This document shows positions 20,089 to 31,185 of a DNA stretch of 32,721 nucleotides, in pieces. A program made the translations under genes and the position numbers. Source of the stretch: Oopsacas minuta (Eukaryota > Porifera > Hexactinellida > Lyssacinosida > Leucopsacidae). The DNA lies in assembly GCA_024704765.1 (NCBI GenBank), contig JAKMXF010000125.1:1-32721 (forward strand). Direction: 5' to 3'. Position 1 is the stretch's first letter; each line of letters begins with the position of its first letter. The notes beneath the pieces are model-generated. The model did not search any database, was not told where the DNA came from, and saw nothing but the letters and a program-made list of their open reading frames with translations.

Positions 20089-22486
20089 TTGACTCCTTTA
20101 TGTACTATTAAGCGTTCCATCATACCAGATAAGAACTCCATTATCTCATTAAAGAACGGATTGAAACCCATGTCTCGAAACGATGCTATTTCAAAGAGGG
20201 CAAAATTGACTGGAATTAAGAGATTTTTGAAAGACATCCCGCAGGATGAACAGACCAGCGTTAGTGATGAACATAATCGTCAGCCCAGTTCTGTCTCTAA
20301 TCTTTCTTATTACAATCAAGATATTCAGCTTAATTTTAATTCAAATGATTCCTGTTGTCAGCAGTTGATATCTGGTTCTAGGTGCTTTTCCATCGCAGTT
20401 TGCGTTGTTGACACACTCCAACATTTGGACAGTGACGACCCTGACCCTCTGGATTAGCCTACACCTGGATCCTGTTATTAACATGGTTCAAGTAGTTCAA
20501 CATCAGTTTTGAGCATGTCTAATGCAAACAACACGACCAGTTTGGGCATGCCAAATCAACCAGGTACATCGGTCATCCCTGTTCAACTACTACCATCACG
20601 ATCACTTCCTTCCAGAAAAACTGGTATCAAGAATATCAGTGGCTACATTACAGTTCGAGTCTAAAAAAGTTCTGGGTTTCTACTGCTCAATAGCTAGTGC
20701 CTTAGGATTAATAGATTTGGCCAGATGTAATTATCCAGCATTCATTCCAAATAGGTTTGACAACTGGAAGAAGGCCCATGAAAAGTTTAGGTCACATCAA
20801 ATGTCACGCACACACCAACTAGCAATAAATCAGATTTCCGCAATCAAAAGGCCCGCTGTAAATGTCAAAATGAACACACAGAAACTAAAAGAAGAAGAAA
20901 TTTCAAGAAATTCACTTTTGAAATTATTTACTTCGATAAGATATTTACTAAGACAAGGCTCTGCAATTCGTGGCCATGATGCGACTTCTGGAAATTATTT
21001 TCAGCTTTTGAAACTTAAGTCAGAAGATGATCCGATTTTGGGGTCTATCTGAATCGAAAAACCAATTTATTTCTCCTCGTGTACAAGAAGAAGTGATGGA
21101 AATGTTCAGTCATTGCATTGTAAGAGAGGTTGTGAGTAACATTCAAAAGCATTGATGTTTCACCACTATTGTTGATGAGACACAAGATGTTAGTGGTCGA
21201 GAGCAAGAGTCTATATGTCTGAGGCATGTTAACTCCGATCTACATATACACGAAGATTTTGTCGGTATATATGAAATTACTACTACTACCAGTAAATCTA
21301 TTGCAGGAATGGTACTTGATGTCTTAACTCGGTTTGCATTACCATTAAGCAATCTACGCGCCCAAACGTACGATGGAGCTGTAAACATGAGCAGCCATTA
21401 CACTAGTTATCAGGCAAGAGTAAGACAATGTCAGCCATTAGCGCTCTATTTTCACTTTGCATCGCATATTTCAAACCTCGTGATGCAAAATTCCATAATA
21501 TCCAGTCAATTGGTTCGAAACGCCTTACAATGGGAAAATGAACTAGGCGTCCTCATGAATAGATCCCGTAAGTATAGGGTTATGTTCCAAGTAATTTACC
21601 TATCAAATCAATCCGAAAGTCATATCCTTCTGCGATCAAACCGCTTTGCCCAACTAGGTGGTTGTGCAAACTACCAGCCATTCAATCAGCACTTGAAAAC
21701 TACTCTACTATTTTGCTCAGCTTAAAGGAAATGGCTGATGTTGGTGTTACGGAATCCGCAACAAAAGCAAACGGCCTTCTAGATTGTTTTCAGAAAGGCG
21801 AGACATTACTTGGATTGATGATAGCAGCTAGGCCAGTAGCACCTCTAGAGCAGTTAAATAGTGTATAGCAAGCAAAATCAGCTACTGTATCTAGAATGCT
21901 GGAAACTGTTAAAATATCATCTGAGTCTATCTAAGCATGGTATTCAGATGAAGTGTTCTACGAAATATTTATTGCTGAGGAGAAAGGTGAAACATATGAA
22001 CTGGATCCACTAGAGATTCCAAGAAGACGTTGCCCTACAAAAAGATATACTGATCAAGTTGCACAAGATCAACCTACCAACCCTGAAGAACATCACAGGA
22101 AGCAGTACTTTGAGTTCATCGATGCTGTAAATAAAGGTCTATCAGACAGGTATGGTCTTAGCAAATCTGGATTAGACCAATACATAAAGTTGGAGAACAT
22201 GCTAACGTCTGGAAAAGTTGATTAGATGTAATTCCTAAGTATCCTGAATATGATAAATGTTCTCTACCAATGCAGTTAGAGATGTTCAAACATAACTACA
22301 AGCCATATATGTTAAATGATGCAAAACTGTCTAAGTGGAGTATGACATCTGAAGTACGCTCCTTGTTTCCACAGGTAGTTGTTCTACTGAAGTTGCTTGT
22401 ATGTCCTGTTTCTTCGTGCGATTGCGAGCGCAGTTTTTCCGCTTTAAGGCGTCTAAAACTTGGCTCAGAGCTATAATGACCCAGCA
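20089..22486 (+). pseudogene. Inner hAT transposase, main part, broken
   Basis: The first ATG considered is at 20089, followed by a basic, acidic and serine-rich leader (KRAKLTGIKRFLKDIP; a stop at 20458). Then comes a TTF-type zinc-finger region near 20620-20830 (TGIKNISG, FYCS, NRFDNWKKAHEKFRSHQMSR). Next are YLLRQGSAIRGHDATSGNYF near 20940-21000, FTTIVDETQDVSGREQESIC near 21160-21215 (first catalytic Asp), LRAQTYDGAVNMSSH near 21352-21400 (second Asp), and FHFASHISNLVMQNS. The hAT C-terminal signature near 22380-22460 reads LLKLLVCPVSSCDCERSFSA then LRRLK. Stops occur near 20458, 21050, 21153, 21725, 21867 and 22224, with shifts in between. The coding continues at 23823 beyond the mariner. 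The likely size was about 800 residues. Confidence 0.85.
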
Positions 22487-22488
22487 TA

Positions 22489-23820
22489 CAAAGGGTATTC
22501 ATTTATTTCGTAACTCATAGAATATTTGTACTATAAAACTGAGATAAGCCTCAAATACGACTATTGATATTCAAAGTAGTCTCCCTTGTGCTCGGCTATA
22601 AGCTTTAAACGCTCTATCCACTTGAAAAATGTTTTCTTATACTCTTCTTGTGGTATGTCCCTGAGGTATCATTGGATGGTCTTCCAATTTGCATCCGTTC
22701 TCCAAAAGCTGTACCTGCTAGGTGCTTTTTGAGCCCATCGAACAGCCAAAAGTCGCAAGGTGTAGGTCAGGGCTATGGGGTGGATGTTCCAATTCCTCAA
22801 GGCCTATAGAAGCAATCTTTTCCTTGACTTCCTTAGATTAGTGCGGTCTGGCATTATCATGCAAAATTTTGATTCCTCTAAGACTAGTGGCTGGCGACGT
22901 TCAATATAATGTTTTTCGATTTCGGATGAACACCTGTTGCATAAAAGTGCCCGGTAACTGTTTGCCCCTTAGGAGTACAGATTTGGCAGACTGGACCATG
23001 TGCATCGAAAAATATGGAGTACATTACTTTGTTGGCCCAATGATCCGGTCTTGGAAGTGCCGGGAGGGAACTCCCTTTTACAATCCATACCTTGTTCTGT
23101 TCTTTGCGAGTTGGCTCTGAATATCTTATCCACGTCTCATCGCCGGCACATATTTCAAATAGTCGTCTCTCATCACATTAATCATACTTTTCAAGCAGTA
23201 TATTTTGCAATTCTCACCTGGGTCTTCTTTTGAGTCTGATTCAACAAATGTGGGACCCAACGTGAGCAAACCTTGGACATACCAAGATGCTTGGTCAGAA
23301 TTGCATAAACACTTCCCATTAACAAGGTTAGGCTAGTAGCTAACTGCCCTATCGTAATACTGGGATCAGAGTCACACATTTCAGCTGCAAGAGCAATATT
23401 GTTTGTAGTGGTAGCAATTATAAGTTGCCCCCATCCGAGGCTCATCTTCAACCGACACCCTACCTTCACGAAAACGTAGACTCTACTTCTTAACGGTTAA
23501 TTCCGAACAAGTCTCCCCACTATATACCTGTACTAATCTTGGTTGGTATTCCTTGGCGTATCGCCGAGTAATGCTCGGATTTTGATGCATGCTCTTTGTT
23601 CAAGTAGAAATTCATTAGATTTTGAAGTCATAAATTCCTCTGTGGTTGCTATAACCTATCTTCAAAAGGGTGTATCTCACAAAATATTAGATCAATTTCC
23701 ACAAAGTATAGTGTCCTAAATAGACGAAAATCTAAGTTAGAAATTAGATGCAAATAGTAAATACATGTGGTTAACAATAATTGCAATAGCTAGGGTTAGG
23801 AACTACTTGAAATCCCTTTG
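22489..23820 (-). mobile_element. Mariner (DD34D) inserted in the inner hAT
   Basis: The ends are CAAAGGGTATTCATTTATTT (left) and, on the minus strand, CAAAGGGATTTCAAGTAGTT (right). They agree at about 22 of 29 bases when followed further. TA flanks both sides (22487-22488 and 23821-23822). Removing the element and one TA joins hAT coding that reads ACCCAGCATAGAATGAATTG, encoding TQHRMNC across the junction, so both boundaries are independently confirmed by the host coding sequence. The length is 1332 bp, typical of mariner. Confidence 0.93.
22561..23631 (-). pseudogene. Mariner transposase (DD34D), decayed
   Basis: The start codon is at 23631 (MTSKSNEFLLEQRACIKIRA). The helix-turn-helix half is shifted in places (YSGETC, ELTV). 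The frame then becomes clean at 23191-23430 with DPSITIGQLATSLTLLMGSV and LGMSKVCSRWVPHLL. Catalytic motifs: GDETWIRY near 23130 (first Asp), HDNARPH then a TAA near 22850 (second Asp), and HPPHSPDL followed after a frameshift by TPCDFWLF near 22760 (third Asp). I count 34 residues between the last two aspartates, the classic mariner spacing. The C-terminus, IERLKLIAEHKGDYFEYQ, ends at a TAG at 22561. All three catalytic aspartates survive, but stops and shifts make the gene inactive. Confidence 0.88.
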
Positions 23821-23822
23821 TA

Positions 23823-23950
23823 GAATGAATTGTGTTTCAGTTTGCAAAGCACACAGTGAAAAACTTGATAAAGTTGATGTGCGTCAACTGGCAAGAATAT
23901 TTATCGCGCAATCACATAATCGTAGGAAGATCTTTGAAACTTTTCACTAA
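23823..23950 (+). pseudogene. Inner hAT transposase, C-terminal tail
   Basis: This is the continuation of the inner hAT coding after the mariner: MNCVSVCKAHSEKLDKVDVR, then QLARIFIAQSHNRRKIFETF and a stop at 23948-23950. It matches the end of ZMYM1-type hAT transposases, where a V-C-H-x-H-K-E-x-L-D motif follows the dimerisation region. The remaining 257 bp to the right TIR is the 3' untranslated part. Confidence 0.85.
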
Positions 23951-24215
23951 ATTTGGTAACATTCCCATAGTCTTTATATGCAGTTATATTCTCATTTATG
24001 AAAGTATTGTTAGTACAACCAAACAAAAATTCGGTTCCATTGGGTGCTAAGAATATCCGTGGATCAATATTTGTCCGTCTAAGAATTAAAAAAATGAAGG
24101 AAAGTGCGAGCTCTCCAAGACCTATTACCGTTACTAACTACGCTCGGAGTTCGTAGACATCTTTGTGAAAACGTCCCCCTACTTTGTAACATGGATTTAC
24201 GCCCTTGCTTGCTGG

Positions 24216-24690
24216 GCTGTAATCTTTGAATGGCCACCAACACCAAGAGCAGAAGCTGTGAACATAACACAGGGAATACTGAAGGCGCCAGGGCTGACTC
24301 TACTCATTGCCAACCAGGAAAAATCTTTGAGATGTCGTGGCAAAAGTCTTCGACGTTGCTCAACACCACTTTTCGTGTGTGACTGCTGATCCACCCGAAC
24401 TGAAGAAGGAATTTCAGAAGTATAGTTTGGAGTCCATGGCTCCAGATATCTAATGCGATCCTCGACCCCAGTTGATGTCCAACAGCCAGGCCATTGCCAT
24501 TATGGTAGGAGTAGCTTGCTGCATCATCACAAATCTACCTAGGCACTGTCACATCTACACTCTACTTTGTCTGGTGTTTGTTCATGCAGGCACTGAAGCA
24601 CTTCATTAGGTTGTAGATCTACAATAAGTTGGGGATCAGGAGTAGAAACAACTTGGAGAATTACTCCAGCGTTGTCACTTGTCTTCTTTT
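24216..24690 (-). pseudogene. Outer hAT transposase, N-terminal zinc-finger part, broken
   Basis: On the minus strand from about 24480 the text reads IRYLEPW, then (24394-24216) RRRLLPRHLKDFSWLAMSRV, SPGAFSIPCVMFTASALGVG and GHSKITA. The pattern basic run, W-L, then G-x-F-C/S-x-P-C-x-x-F and V-G-G matches the TTF-type zinc-finger start of ZMYM1-like hAT transposases. Upstream fragments to 24690 are less clear. The next recognisable residues, at 19897 across the inner insertion, belong to a point roughly 200 residues further along in relatives. The outer copy had therefore probably already lost that part before the insertion. Confidence 0.65.
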
Positions 24691-24936
24691 CCACTCATGA
24701 AGCAACAAGTACAAACAGCTGGAAGAATAAGTAATTGAATTATGTACAAAAGATAGGATAGAACAATAAATATGATACTTAACAGAAGGTAATCAAATAC
24801 AATTCAGTAGAACTTATGTATGTTTTGGGGTACTTTGAAACAAGGGTAGTCCTCTGTTTTTTGTTGCTAATGAAAAATAATTAGTCTGACAGATTGGGGT
24901 CCTAGAACCCCCAAGACCCCCCTCCCTACTCCACTG

Positions 24937-26239
24937 CTACACACAATATAATTAAGGGCTGGAAATGTAGCATATATACAAAATTCTTTTAGAAATCATA
25001 CTTTTAGGAATGAGTGGTTTTGGTTTGCTTCTAGGTGTTGTCTTCCAATTAATGAATATTTACATACAGAGCCAATTTACTATAACTTTAATAAAAATTT
25101 TCTATCAACCAACAGCAAAATATAAGTTATGAAACTAATCCATACCAAAGATGCTAAATCAACATATTAATTTACCACATGTATCGGATTTTGACTACAA
25201 ATTTTTTGGTCAAACAAAAAAGTATATTTATTAAATATGGTTGTATTGTATTATTAATAATGCTTCACGCTAATGTACATATGTTCCGCAATTCAATTCC
25301 CAAATCAATTTTACAGTGCGTACTTGCCAATTTTTACGACTCGATTTGTTATTCGTTCAGAAACTCTACTAGATGCAGAAACCCAACCATTTTCCTCCCT
25401 TTTTGAAATCAGTGACTTTGATGGCATGGTTGTGCTGTGTAATTTATGATATATTCCCTACAACTTCTAAAACATTTATGACAAACTTAGCAATTCAAAA
25501 TTATGTACAGACATCTCCGCTTAATAACATTATCTAGTTGATCCGGGTAACCACGAAGAGGTGAGAGTACGTCTACCATTCAAGCTATGTTAGAGTTACT
25601 CTAATAAAGCCTCCAGAGAATCAGATATTAAATTCTTCCTCATCGACCATTTTACCTTTTACATAAACCAACATATAGTTACTGCAAAATTATGCTTATT
25701 GCCTCAGCCTAACCATGTTTTAACAACCTGGGCTAACCATAGCCGATATTAACCTACTCCCATCTCAGTGGTTGATCTTTAAAATCATTTTCTAAAGATA
25801 TATGGAGCAATTACAGTTTGCATGGTCTTCTGACTCGCAATGATGAGTAATGAATAATTTGAAAAATATATAACTATATATTACAACGTACAATGGAGAA
25901 TAGAGTGCATTCGAGGGAAATGGGGGTTTCGATATCCCTCACACCTACAATTTGTAATATTTGCATGGGGGTTAATCCCCTAAGGAATTGATATAACTAC
26001 TCCAATTTTTGTATAATCACTTTAAGTGATGTCATGGCCAAATGATGACGTCAGCAAAAAATATTTATTCGCAAACCTTCCTAAGTGGTATTTTTCAGGT
26101 ATATATTGTATCTAAATATATTGTTATGTATATGAAAATACTACCTAGACAAGCAGAGAATGAAATATATGATCATGTTCGTTGTGTGGAGCGGGAGCTT
26201 TCAAATTAGCTTACAAATATGACTCAATTCTCCACATTT
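24937..26239. other. No gene recognised
   Basis: AT-rich spacer with one 75-codon open frame (25179-25406) of no recognisable content. A short palindrome, GGGGGTTAATCCCC, lies at 25966-25979. No transposon ends were found, although the 3' end of the element that carried the next pseudogene should lie somewhere here. Confidence 0.4.
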
Positions 26240-28190
26240 TACAAACAACCAAGTGTCAAAACTTTGTTAATACAGGATCGCTTTGAGAAGAGAGGCGAAT
26301 GAATATGTCCCTAGTATTTTGCATGAATGAAGTTTATCTAGCCAAATGCTCACGATATTTTTGAATCAGCTTATTACATGCTTCGGAAGCTTCCTCAGAA
26401 AATTATTTCATCCCATAATCATCACTACAATCTCTGATTAACTCTGTACTATGAGTTAATAATTTATGTAGGAATGGAGCAATATTAGCCCAGGGGAATT
26501 GTGTTAGTATGAATTCATAGGTTTCTAGGACTAATACTTCATGAGCATTCGTATTGATCTCCCTACCACTTTAAAGCAGCATAGAATAACTGAGATGTTG
26601 GTGTAAATTTTTCTTAGTGAATCGTGTAAATCTGAAAGGAAAAATGTCGTGAACCCATGTATGAATTTATTCTTATTGCTGAACCATTCATGGGCTATGT
26701 TGCCAGTAGATGTTGTCTCACCATCGCTAGAGCGTTGGTCAATTTTCATACCAGTATTTTTTTGTAATACCCAATAATAAATTTCAAAGAGTCTTTGACT
26801 TGGGCAGAGGTTTGTGACCATTTCTTACATCCAGTGTATAGATTGTTTACCTGAAGCATGAACCAATGAAAGACGCACATATATGAATAAAGTGGAGAAG
26901 CAGGAATGATACCAATATCAGACAATGGCTCATGAGTCAAACCGAAACGCTGTTGTGAAGGAAGTGTTAAATATTCTGTTGTATCAACAGAATAAAATTT
27001 CACATTTGCGGCGTAATTGTTCTGTTAATGGGATACCCAGATCTCACTAAATCAAAATAATGTGGCTCAATTAATGAAGCAGTGCATAATTGAAATTTCA
27101 CACCAGCTGTACCAGAGAATGTGCTCGACATTTACCATTTATCATACTATGGGATCCCTTCACTGTTGCATGGCCTTGAGGAAGAGAAATACCTCTTGGT
27201 CAATTATAGTTGTTTGTGGATTGATCTAAGTATCCACTGGAAACGGACGTTTTCTTCGCTTTCTTTTATGGCTATTAAAGCAGCTGGCCGAACCTGAAAG
27301 TGTGAATATGGAACTGTATTTACCCATATTTCTGTGCTAGTAGAATCCTTTACTGAAAGTAATTTAATAGCAAATGATAAGACATTTTTTGAGTTGAATT
27401 CTATGCTCTTCTGTAGTTGGTTATATATTTGATGCAGCCTGATCAGTCAAGGCCATCGAATAGTCTTAAAGCCAAAAAGCTATTGACAATCATTTAACTG
27501 TGAAGTGTTGAAAGTAATCAAAACTGTCTGTTTAAAACCATTGAATATGATATACAAATTCCTACATATGGCTGATCATAGTTGTGCACATATTGGAGGT
27601 CATTTGCAAGCGTAATGTTGGCACGGTGTGAAGCTATTATTTTGTATGCCGGGAGCAAGCAATTCTCAGTCTTCAACAACCGTTTTAGATGAGAGTACTT
27701 CTGTTTGCCAATTTCAAGCTGATAAAAAAGAAAGGTTTCCTTTTCAATACAAATACGTTTTCCAGTATTATCGAATGTACCATCTGAAATTACTTGTTTA
27801 AAAACGGAAGATGTGTTTCGATCATAAGACTGGTTGGAGACTAACTGAAGAGCATAGGACGCTATTGTTTAATATCTACCTCCTCTATCTGTGCTATCTG
27901 GCTTATGAGATGTAATAATGGAGTTAATCCAAATCTCAAACCCTTAAGAGTTAATTCAGGAAGCGGTTTCCTGATCTCGGTGGATAAGGCAGCTTCGAAT
28001 ACTGTCCCGTAGAGAGAGCATCTCCCTTTGGCAGGGCGTTCAACAATAGAAGAGTAGAATAATAACTCTTCCCAGGTGTCTAAATCACCATTTCTCAGAA
28101 AAGAATCTCTACTCGATCTGAGTTCTCTGAACTTGCTGTTAATACTATTCAGCTCGGTATCAGGTCATCCTTAAAATACGGAGGATTTCA
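26240..28190 (-). pseudogene. Large fossil of a transposase-like family with RAG1/Transib-like C-terminal motifs
   Basis: On the minus strand, in order: a 100-codon frame near 28160-27870 (LRSSRDSFLRNGDLDTWEEL, not identified); SYDRNTSSVFKQVISDGTFD near 27830 (candidate first Asp); QKYSHLKRLLKTENCLLPAY near 27660-27720; and EIWVNTVPYSHFQVRPAALI near 27250-27330. These are followed by ASPLYSYMCVFHWFMLQVNN near 26900, SSDGETTSTGNIAHEWF near 26680-26730, FPWANIAPFLHKLLTH near 26440-26490, FSEEASEACNKLIQKYREHL near 26345-26400, and DIFIRLSSQSDPVL near 26280. I recognise the layout from unnamed proteins in arthropods and Hydra. The block INS..., ...HK.L.H, then S-E-x-x-x-E-x-x-N-K-x-x-x-x-x-R parallels the RAG1 region around its catalytic Glu. 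That relation is inference. Many stops and shifts are present, and no TIRs were located. Confidence 0.6.
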
Positions 28191-30106
28191 TCAAAATAAG
28201 GCTCTCACTGGAGGCTTAGATTTGAGAATGTCATAAGTCTCACGATTATTCATTATCTGCCTAATCGATATAGCAAAAACATTAATATAGAGAATATCAA
28301 AAATACTCTAAAAATAGCCATTTAAAAATTCACCATATGTCAATACCAAATTTTGCAAAAAGGTACCTGTCGGTTCTTTGAGGGGGGTCTGCAATTTATC
28401 TAAAAATTATCTTTGAATGATTATCTATCATTTGATAACATCTAAACATATGACCACGACCCACCACCCAAGGTTTCTCACTCTATTGGCCAAAGAAATT
28501 GTCTCCGTACGATAGAAAACCGGCGAATTGAAAGTACATATTTAGGAGATGTGCTTGTGTCCAATTCTCTTAGATAGCTTTTCGTTTTAGTAGCATCATA
28601 TAAAAGAATAACTAGCAAGGAGAAATTACACGTATCATGCTATACTGGGTGAGTTTGAATGAAACAATATTTGTATTACAAAACCGTAATAATTTGATAC
28701 TTAAAATTAAAATCTCATCACTCAAACGCATCAACATAATTTTGAATGTAGAAGTATTATGACTTCAATACTTTGTTTGTATATGTTTTAGGCTATGCTG
28801 CATCCGATAATATGGACCTAATCTAAATTGAATATGGTAAAACTGCATCTCTATTTCGCCTTTTTTCCCAATGTGTAACGTGTGTATATTAAAATACGAA
28901 ATGATTAATCTACTAGAAGTTGTCGGTCTATATCATTCTTCAAACTTCTTCTTCAAAGTAGTTTCAGTTTTGATGGCCTCTTGGCTCGAACCGATAGATA
29001 ATGAAGAATTCGAGATGTATTTAACCATTACTAGCTGAAAATCGCCCTACTTGCGCCGCTTCTGCTAGCTCCTGAAAAGGCTTTTTCTTGGTATCTTCGG
29101 CCCCTTTACACAATTATCATTGAATGGTAGAAGATGCGCGGGCTTGCTCTATACGGCCTGCGAACATTTCGTGTCCGTTGATCTTCTGGTATTACTTGTA
29201 ATCTTAAGTATCGTCTGTTCACAACTTTAGATATTAAGACAGCATATTTGACATGTATACTCGTAGTGAGATCTAGTTATCACCAGGTAATCAGTAATTA
29301 TGCAAGGGATAAAGTTAGGCGTGGATATTAGTAGTAGTGACCGAACTAGTTTTCTGCTAAATATTATGGTTGGATATTCTACTAACGGAATAATTTAGAA
29401 AGTATTCGTTACAGCTAAACCGTTAATATTTAGGAAATAATTTAGCCTCAAATAACGTTCGGAACAACTATTCGATTTATGTTGATTATCTATATTCGGA
29501 AATAGACTGTTTGTCGACTATTAGTGGGTAGATTGAAACGTTAATGATCATACCTTTCAGGAACACATATCACAGTAAAAAGAGGCTTTAGACACAGTCT
29601 AAATGTCTACGTCAGCACAATAGCAATGAATCCATTCAGAGCAGTTGTAACATTATCCAAATCGGATTGATTCTTTCGAAGTTTCCTCTATAACATAGGT
29701 TCTAGTTCCTTCTTGTGGCATGTACTACACAGGGTATCAGACTCATCAGAGCTACTGGTTGAGCTAGAAGACCGTGTGGAAACAGGAGAAACGCCACACG
29801 CCCTCGCACTTCTCTACCTGTTATACAGATCCGACATCGAGCCCTGACACAATTGTTCTTTGTGGAATTCTCAGCCCCAAACTGCCTCCCTATATAGCTT
29901 CTTCCGCCATCTGCATCAACAGGGCACTCTCTCTTTGTTGCTTGAATAGTCTCGCTCTTCTTCTTCGTCTTTGATAATTCGATTTCTTCTAAGCTCACCG
30001 AGAATAATATAACCAGTATTCTCGTTTAAGAATTGTACTATAGGTCCGCCAAGAGGGAGACAGCCCAAGGTCAGCCAGGATTCCGAAAAGTGAAAGTCTT
30101 CCAAGA
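28191..30106. other. No gene recognised; inverted repeat at 29357-29433
   Basis: AT-rich, then of mixed composition from 28930. Minus-strand frames at 29702-29998 and 29916-30104 have protein-like stretches (NNCVRARCRICITGREVRGR) but no family I can defend. They may be remnants of the Mutator-like element that follows. An inverted repeat has arms CTAAATATTATGGTT (29357-29371) and AAACCGTTAATATTTAG (29417-29433). Confidence 0.4.
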
Positions 30107-30642
30107 GCTATCGAAGCTGACGGTTACGTTGGTAGCGTTAGGATGAGGTGATATTTCACAGTCTGATCTTTGGCGTAGCTGTTTAGCGGCAACAGACATG
30201 GCAGTCCCTACTGCAAATTTATAACAGCTTCCAGACAGTTCAGATATGGAGATGGCATGCTCTGAACTGGTGGGGGGACATTAAATATTGTAGATAGTTT
30301 GTGAAAATTGCGCCACGAAATACAAGTAGAGTGTACAGCCGTAACACTCTACTGGTATGTATTATTTCTGTTTTCTTCGTAAAGGGAAAGACTCCCAGCA
30401 CATTCGCTGCGATGAAAGGCGGAGAATACCTCTGCTAGGATGCCAACATCAAGAATTCTCATGCCAGTTGGACTGTGTATTTCTCTTTTCTCATGAGACT
30501 GAAAGTAGTAACAAGAATTTGGAACGCGTCGTGGTGGAATGGGAAATTTAGCAATGAAGCCTCTGCGTGTGAGTACCTTTAGGTATTTGCGATTCTTTGC
30601 ATTACGCGGGTTCGGGGACAGTGGTATTATCAGGTCTTGCAA
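30107..30642 (-). pseudogene. Mutator-like transposase-domain protein, fragment
   Basis: From 30642 the minus strand reads AKNRKYLKVLTRRGFIAKFP, then SHEKREIHSPTGMRILDVGI, LAEVFSAFHRSECAGSLSLY and a stop-containing gap. The reading resumes with FHKLSTIFNVPPPVQSMPSP in one frame and VGTAMSVAAKQLRQRSD in another, and ends near 30107 with NATNVTVSFDSSWKTFTF. The signature TGMRIxDxxxLxxVFSxLxCxxC, later VPPPVQ and TVSFDSSWKT (conserved Asp), matches the Mutator-like transposase-domain proteins common in arthropod and nematode genomes. The rest of the catalytic domain is missing or unrecognisable. At least three frame changes occur. TIRs were not found. Confidence 0.7.
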
Positions 30643-30964
30643 ATCTTTAAGAGATAGTGTGCAAGTTGTATAAATATTTTCATATAAGCGACAATTTCAA
30701 GGCATCCCATGCATTTATCAACTGAAGACAATCTTGTTCTTAAGATGTTGTAGGAGCCAGTCCAAGTGAGATGAGTGCTTGATAAATCTTTGGAGAAGTT
30801 TGACTAACTAACTGGTGCTGAGGTGTAGATTCAGATTAAGGTGGGCATGCAGGCCCTAAACCAACAGTCACCCCCCCCCCTCCTTGCGACTCATACTTAC
30901 ACGCAGTAGTGTCGAGAGTGTGGGCAGGGCTGCAAAAATTTCGTGAGCACTTGATAAACCATGT
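30643..30964. other. No gene recognised; poly-C tract
   Basis: Mixed-composition spacer holding an uninterrupted run of about a dozen C near 30870-30882. Nothing else is visible. Confidence 0.4.
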
Positions 30965-31185
30965 TCTCAGTGTTTTGAGTACTTGACAGTTCTATATAAT
31001 GACAGAGGCGACTAGTATATTTGAAAACAATAGTTGATATGAATGGAATGTGACCACACTCCTGTGTTGCTAAGGGATCGTGTTTTTCTTATTCGAAGCT
31101 ATAATTCAGAAACTATGAATGCTATGTCTCTCAACTTTACACCAATAGATTCGTAATAGTCAATTTCCTATTCATTAACCATATA

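Larger units (their letters stand above)
19906..24207 (+). mobile_element. Inner hAT transposon (ZMYM1-type), inserted in the outer hAT
   Basis: The left end is CAGGGGCGTAAATCCTGGGG and the right end, on the minus strand, CAAGGGCGTAAATCCATG. The 8-mer CTTGCTGG is present exactly on both sides (19898-19905 and 24208-24215). The element is 4302 bp including a 1.3 kb mariner, so about 2.97 kb when whole. The GC-rich start (GGGGGGGCGGGAGGGACGC) resembles other hAT ends. The transposase reads on the plus strand. Because the element interrupts outer-hAT coding sequence cleanly, it is younger than the outer one. Confidence 0.93.
18308..24936 (-). mobile_element. Outer hAT transposon (ZMYM1-type), split by a second hAT
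   Basis: The left end is TATAGGCGTAGCCAGGG and the right end, on the minus strand, is CAGTGGAGTAGGGAGGGG. Both are decayed forms of the common hAT terminus CAGTGGCGTAGCCAGG, and each is followed inward by G-rich DNA. The flanking 8-mers CTACGTTC and CTACACAC agree at 5 of 8 bases, so the duplication is weak and the element old. Removing the inserted inner hAT and its extra duplication leaves about 2.3 kb. The transposase reads on the minus strand on both sides of the insertion (24216-24690 and 18535-19897). Confidence 0.75.

Noticed and set aside
25540-25570. tRNA-like stretch (GATCCGGGTAACCACG)
   Set aside because: No acceptor, D or T arm can be formed, and the T-loop GTTCRA box is absent.
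28490-28510. Match of about 16 bases to 3090-3110 (GCCAAAGAAATTGT)
   Set aside because: Too short, with no extension on either side.
29702-29998. piggyBac-like C-terminal cysteine motif (RARCRICITGREVRGR)
   Set aside because: Only one C-x2-C pair and none of the later cysteines expected of a piggyBac finger. It sits next to a Mutator-like fragment, not a DDE piggyBac domain.
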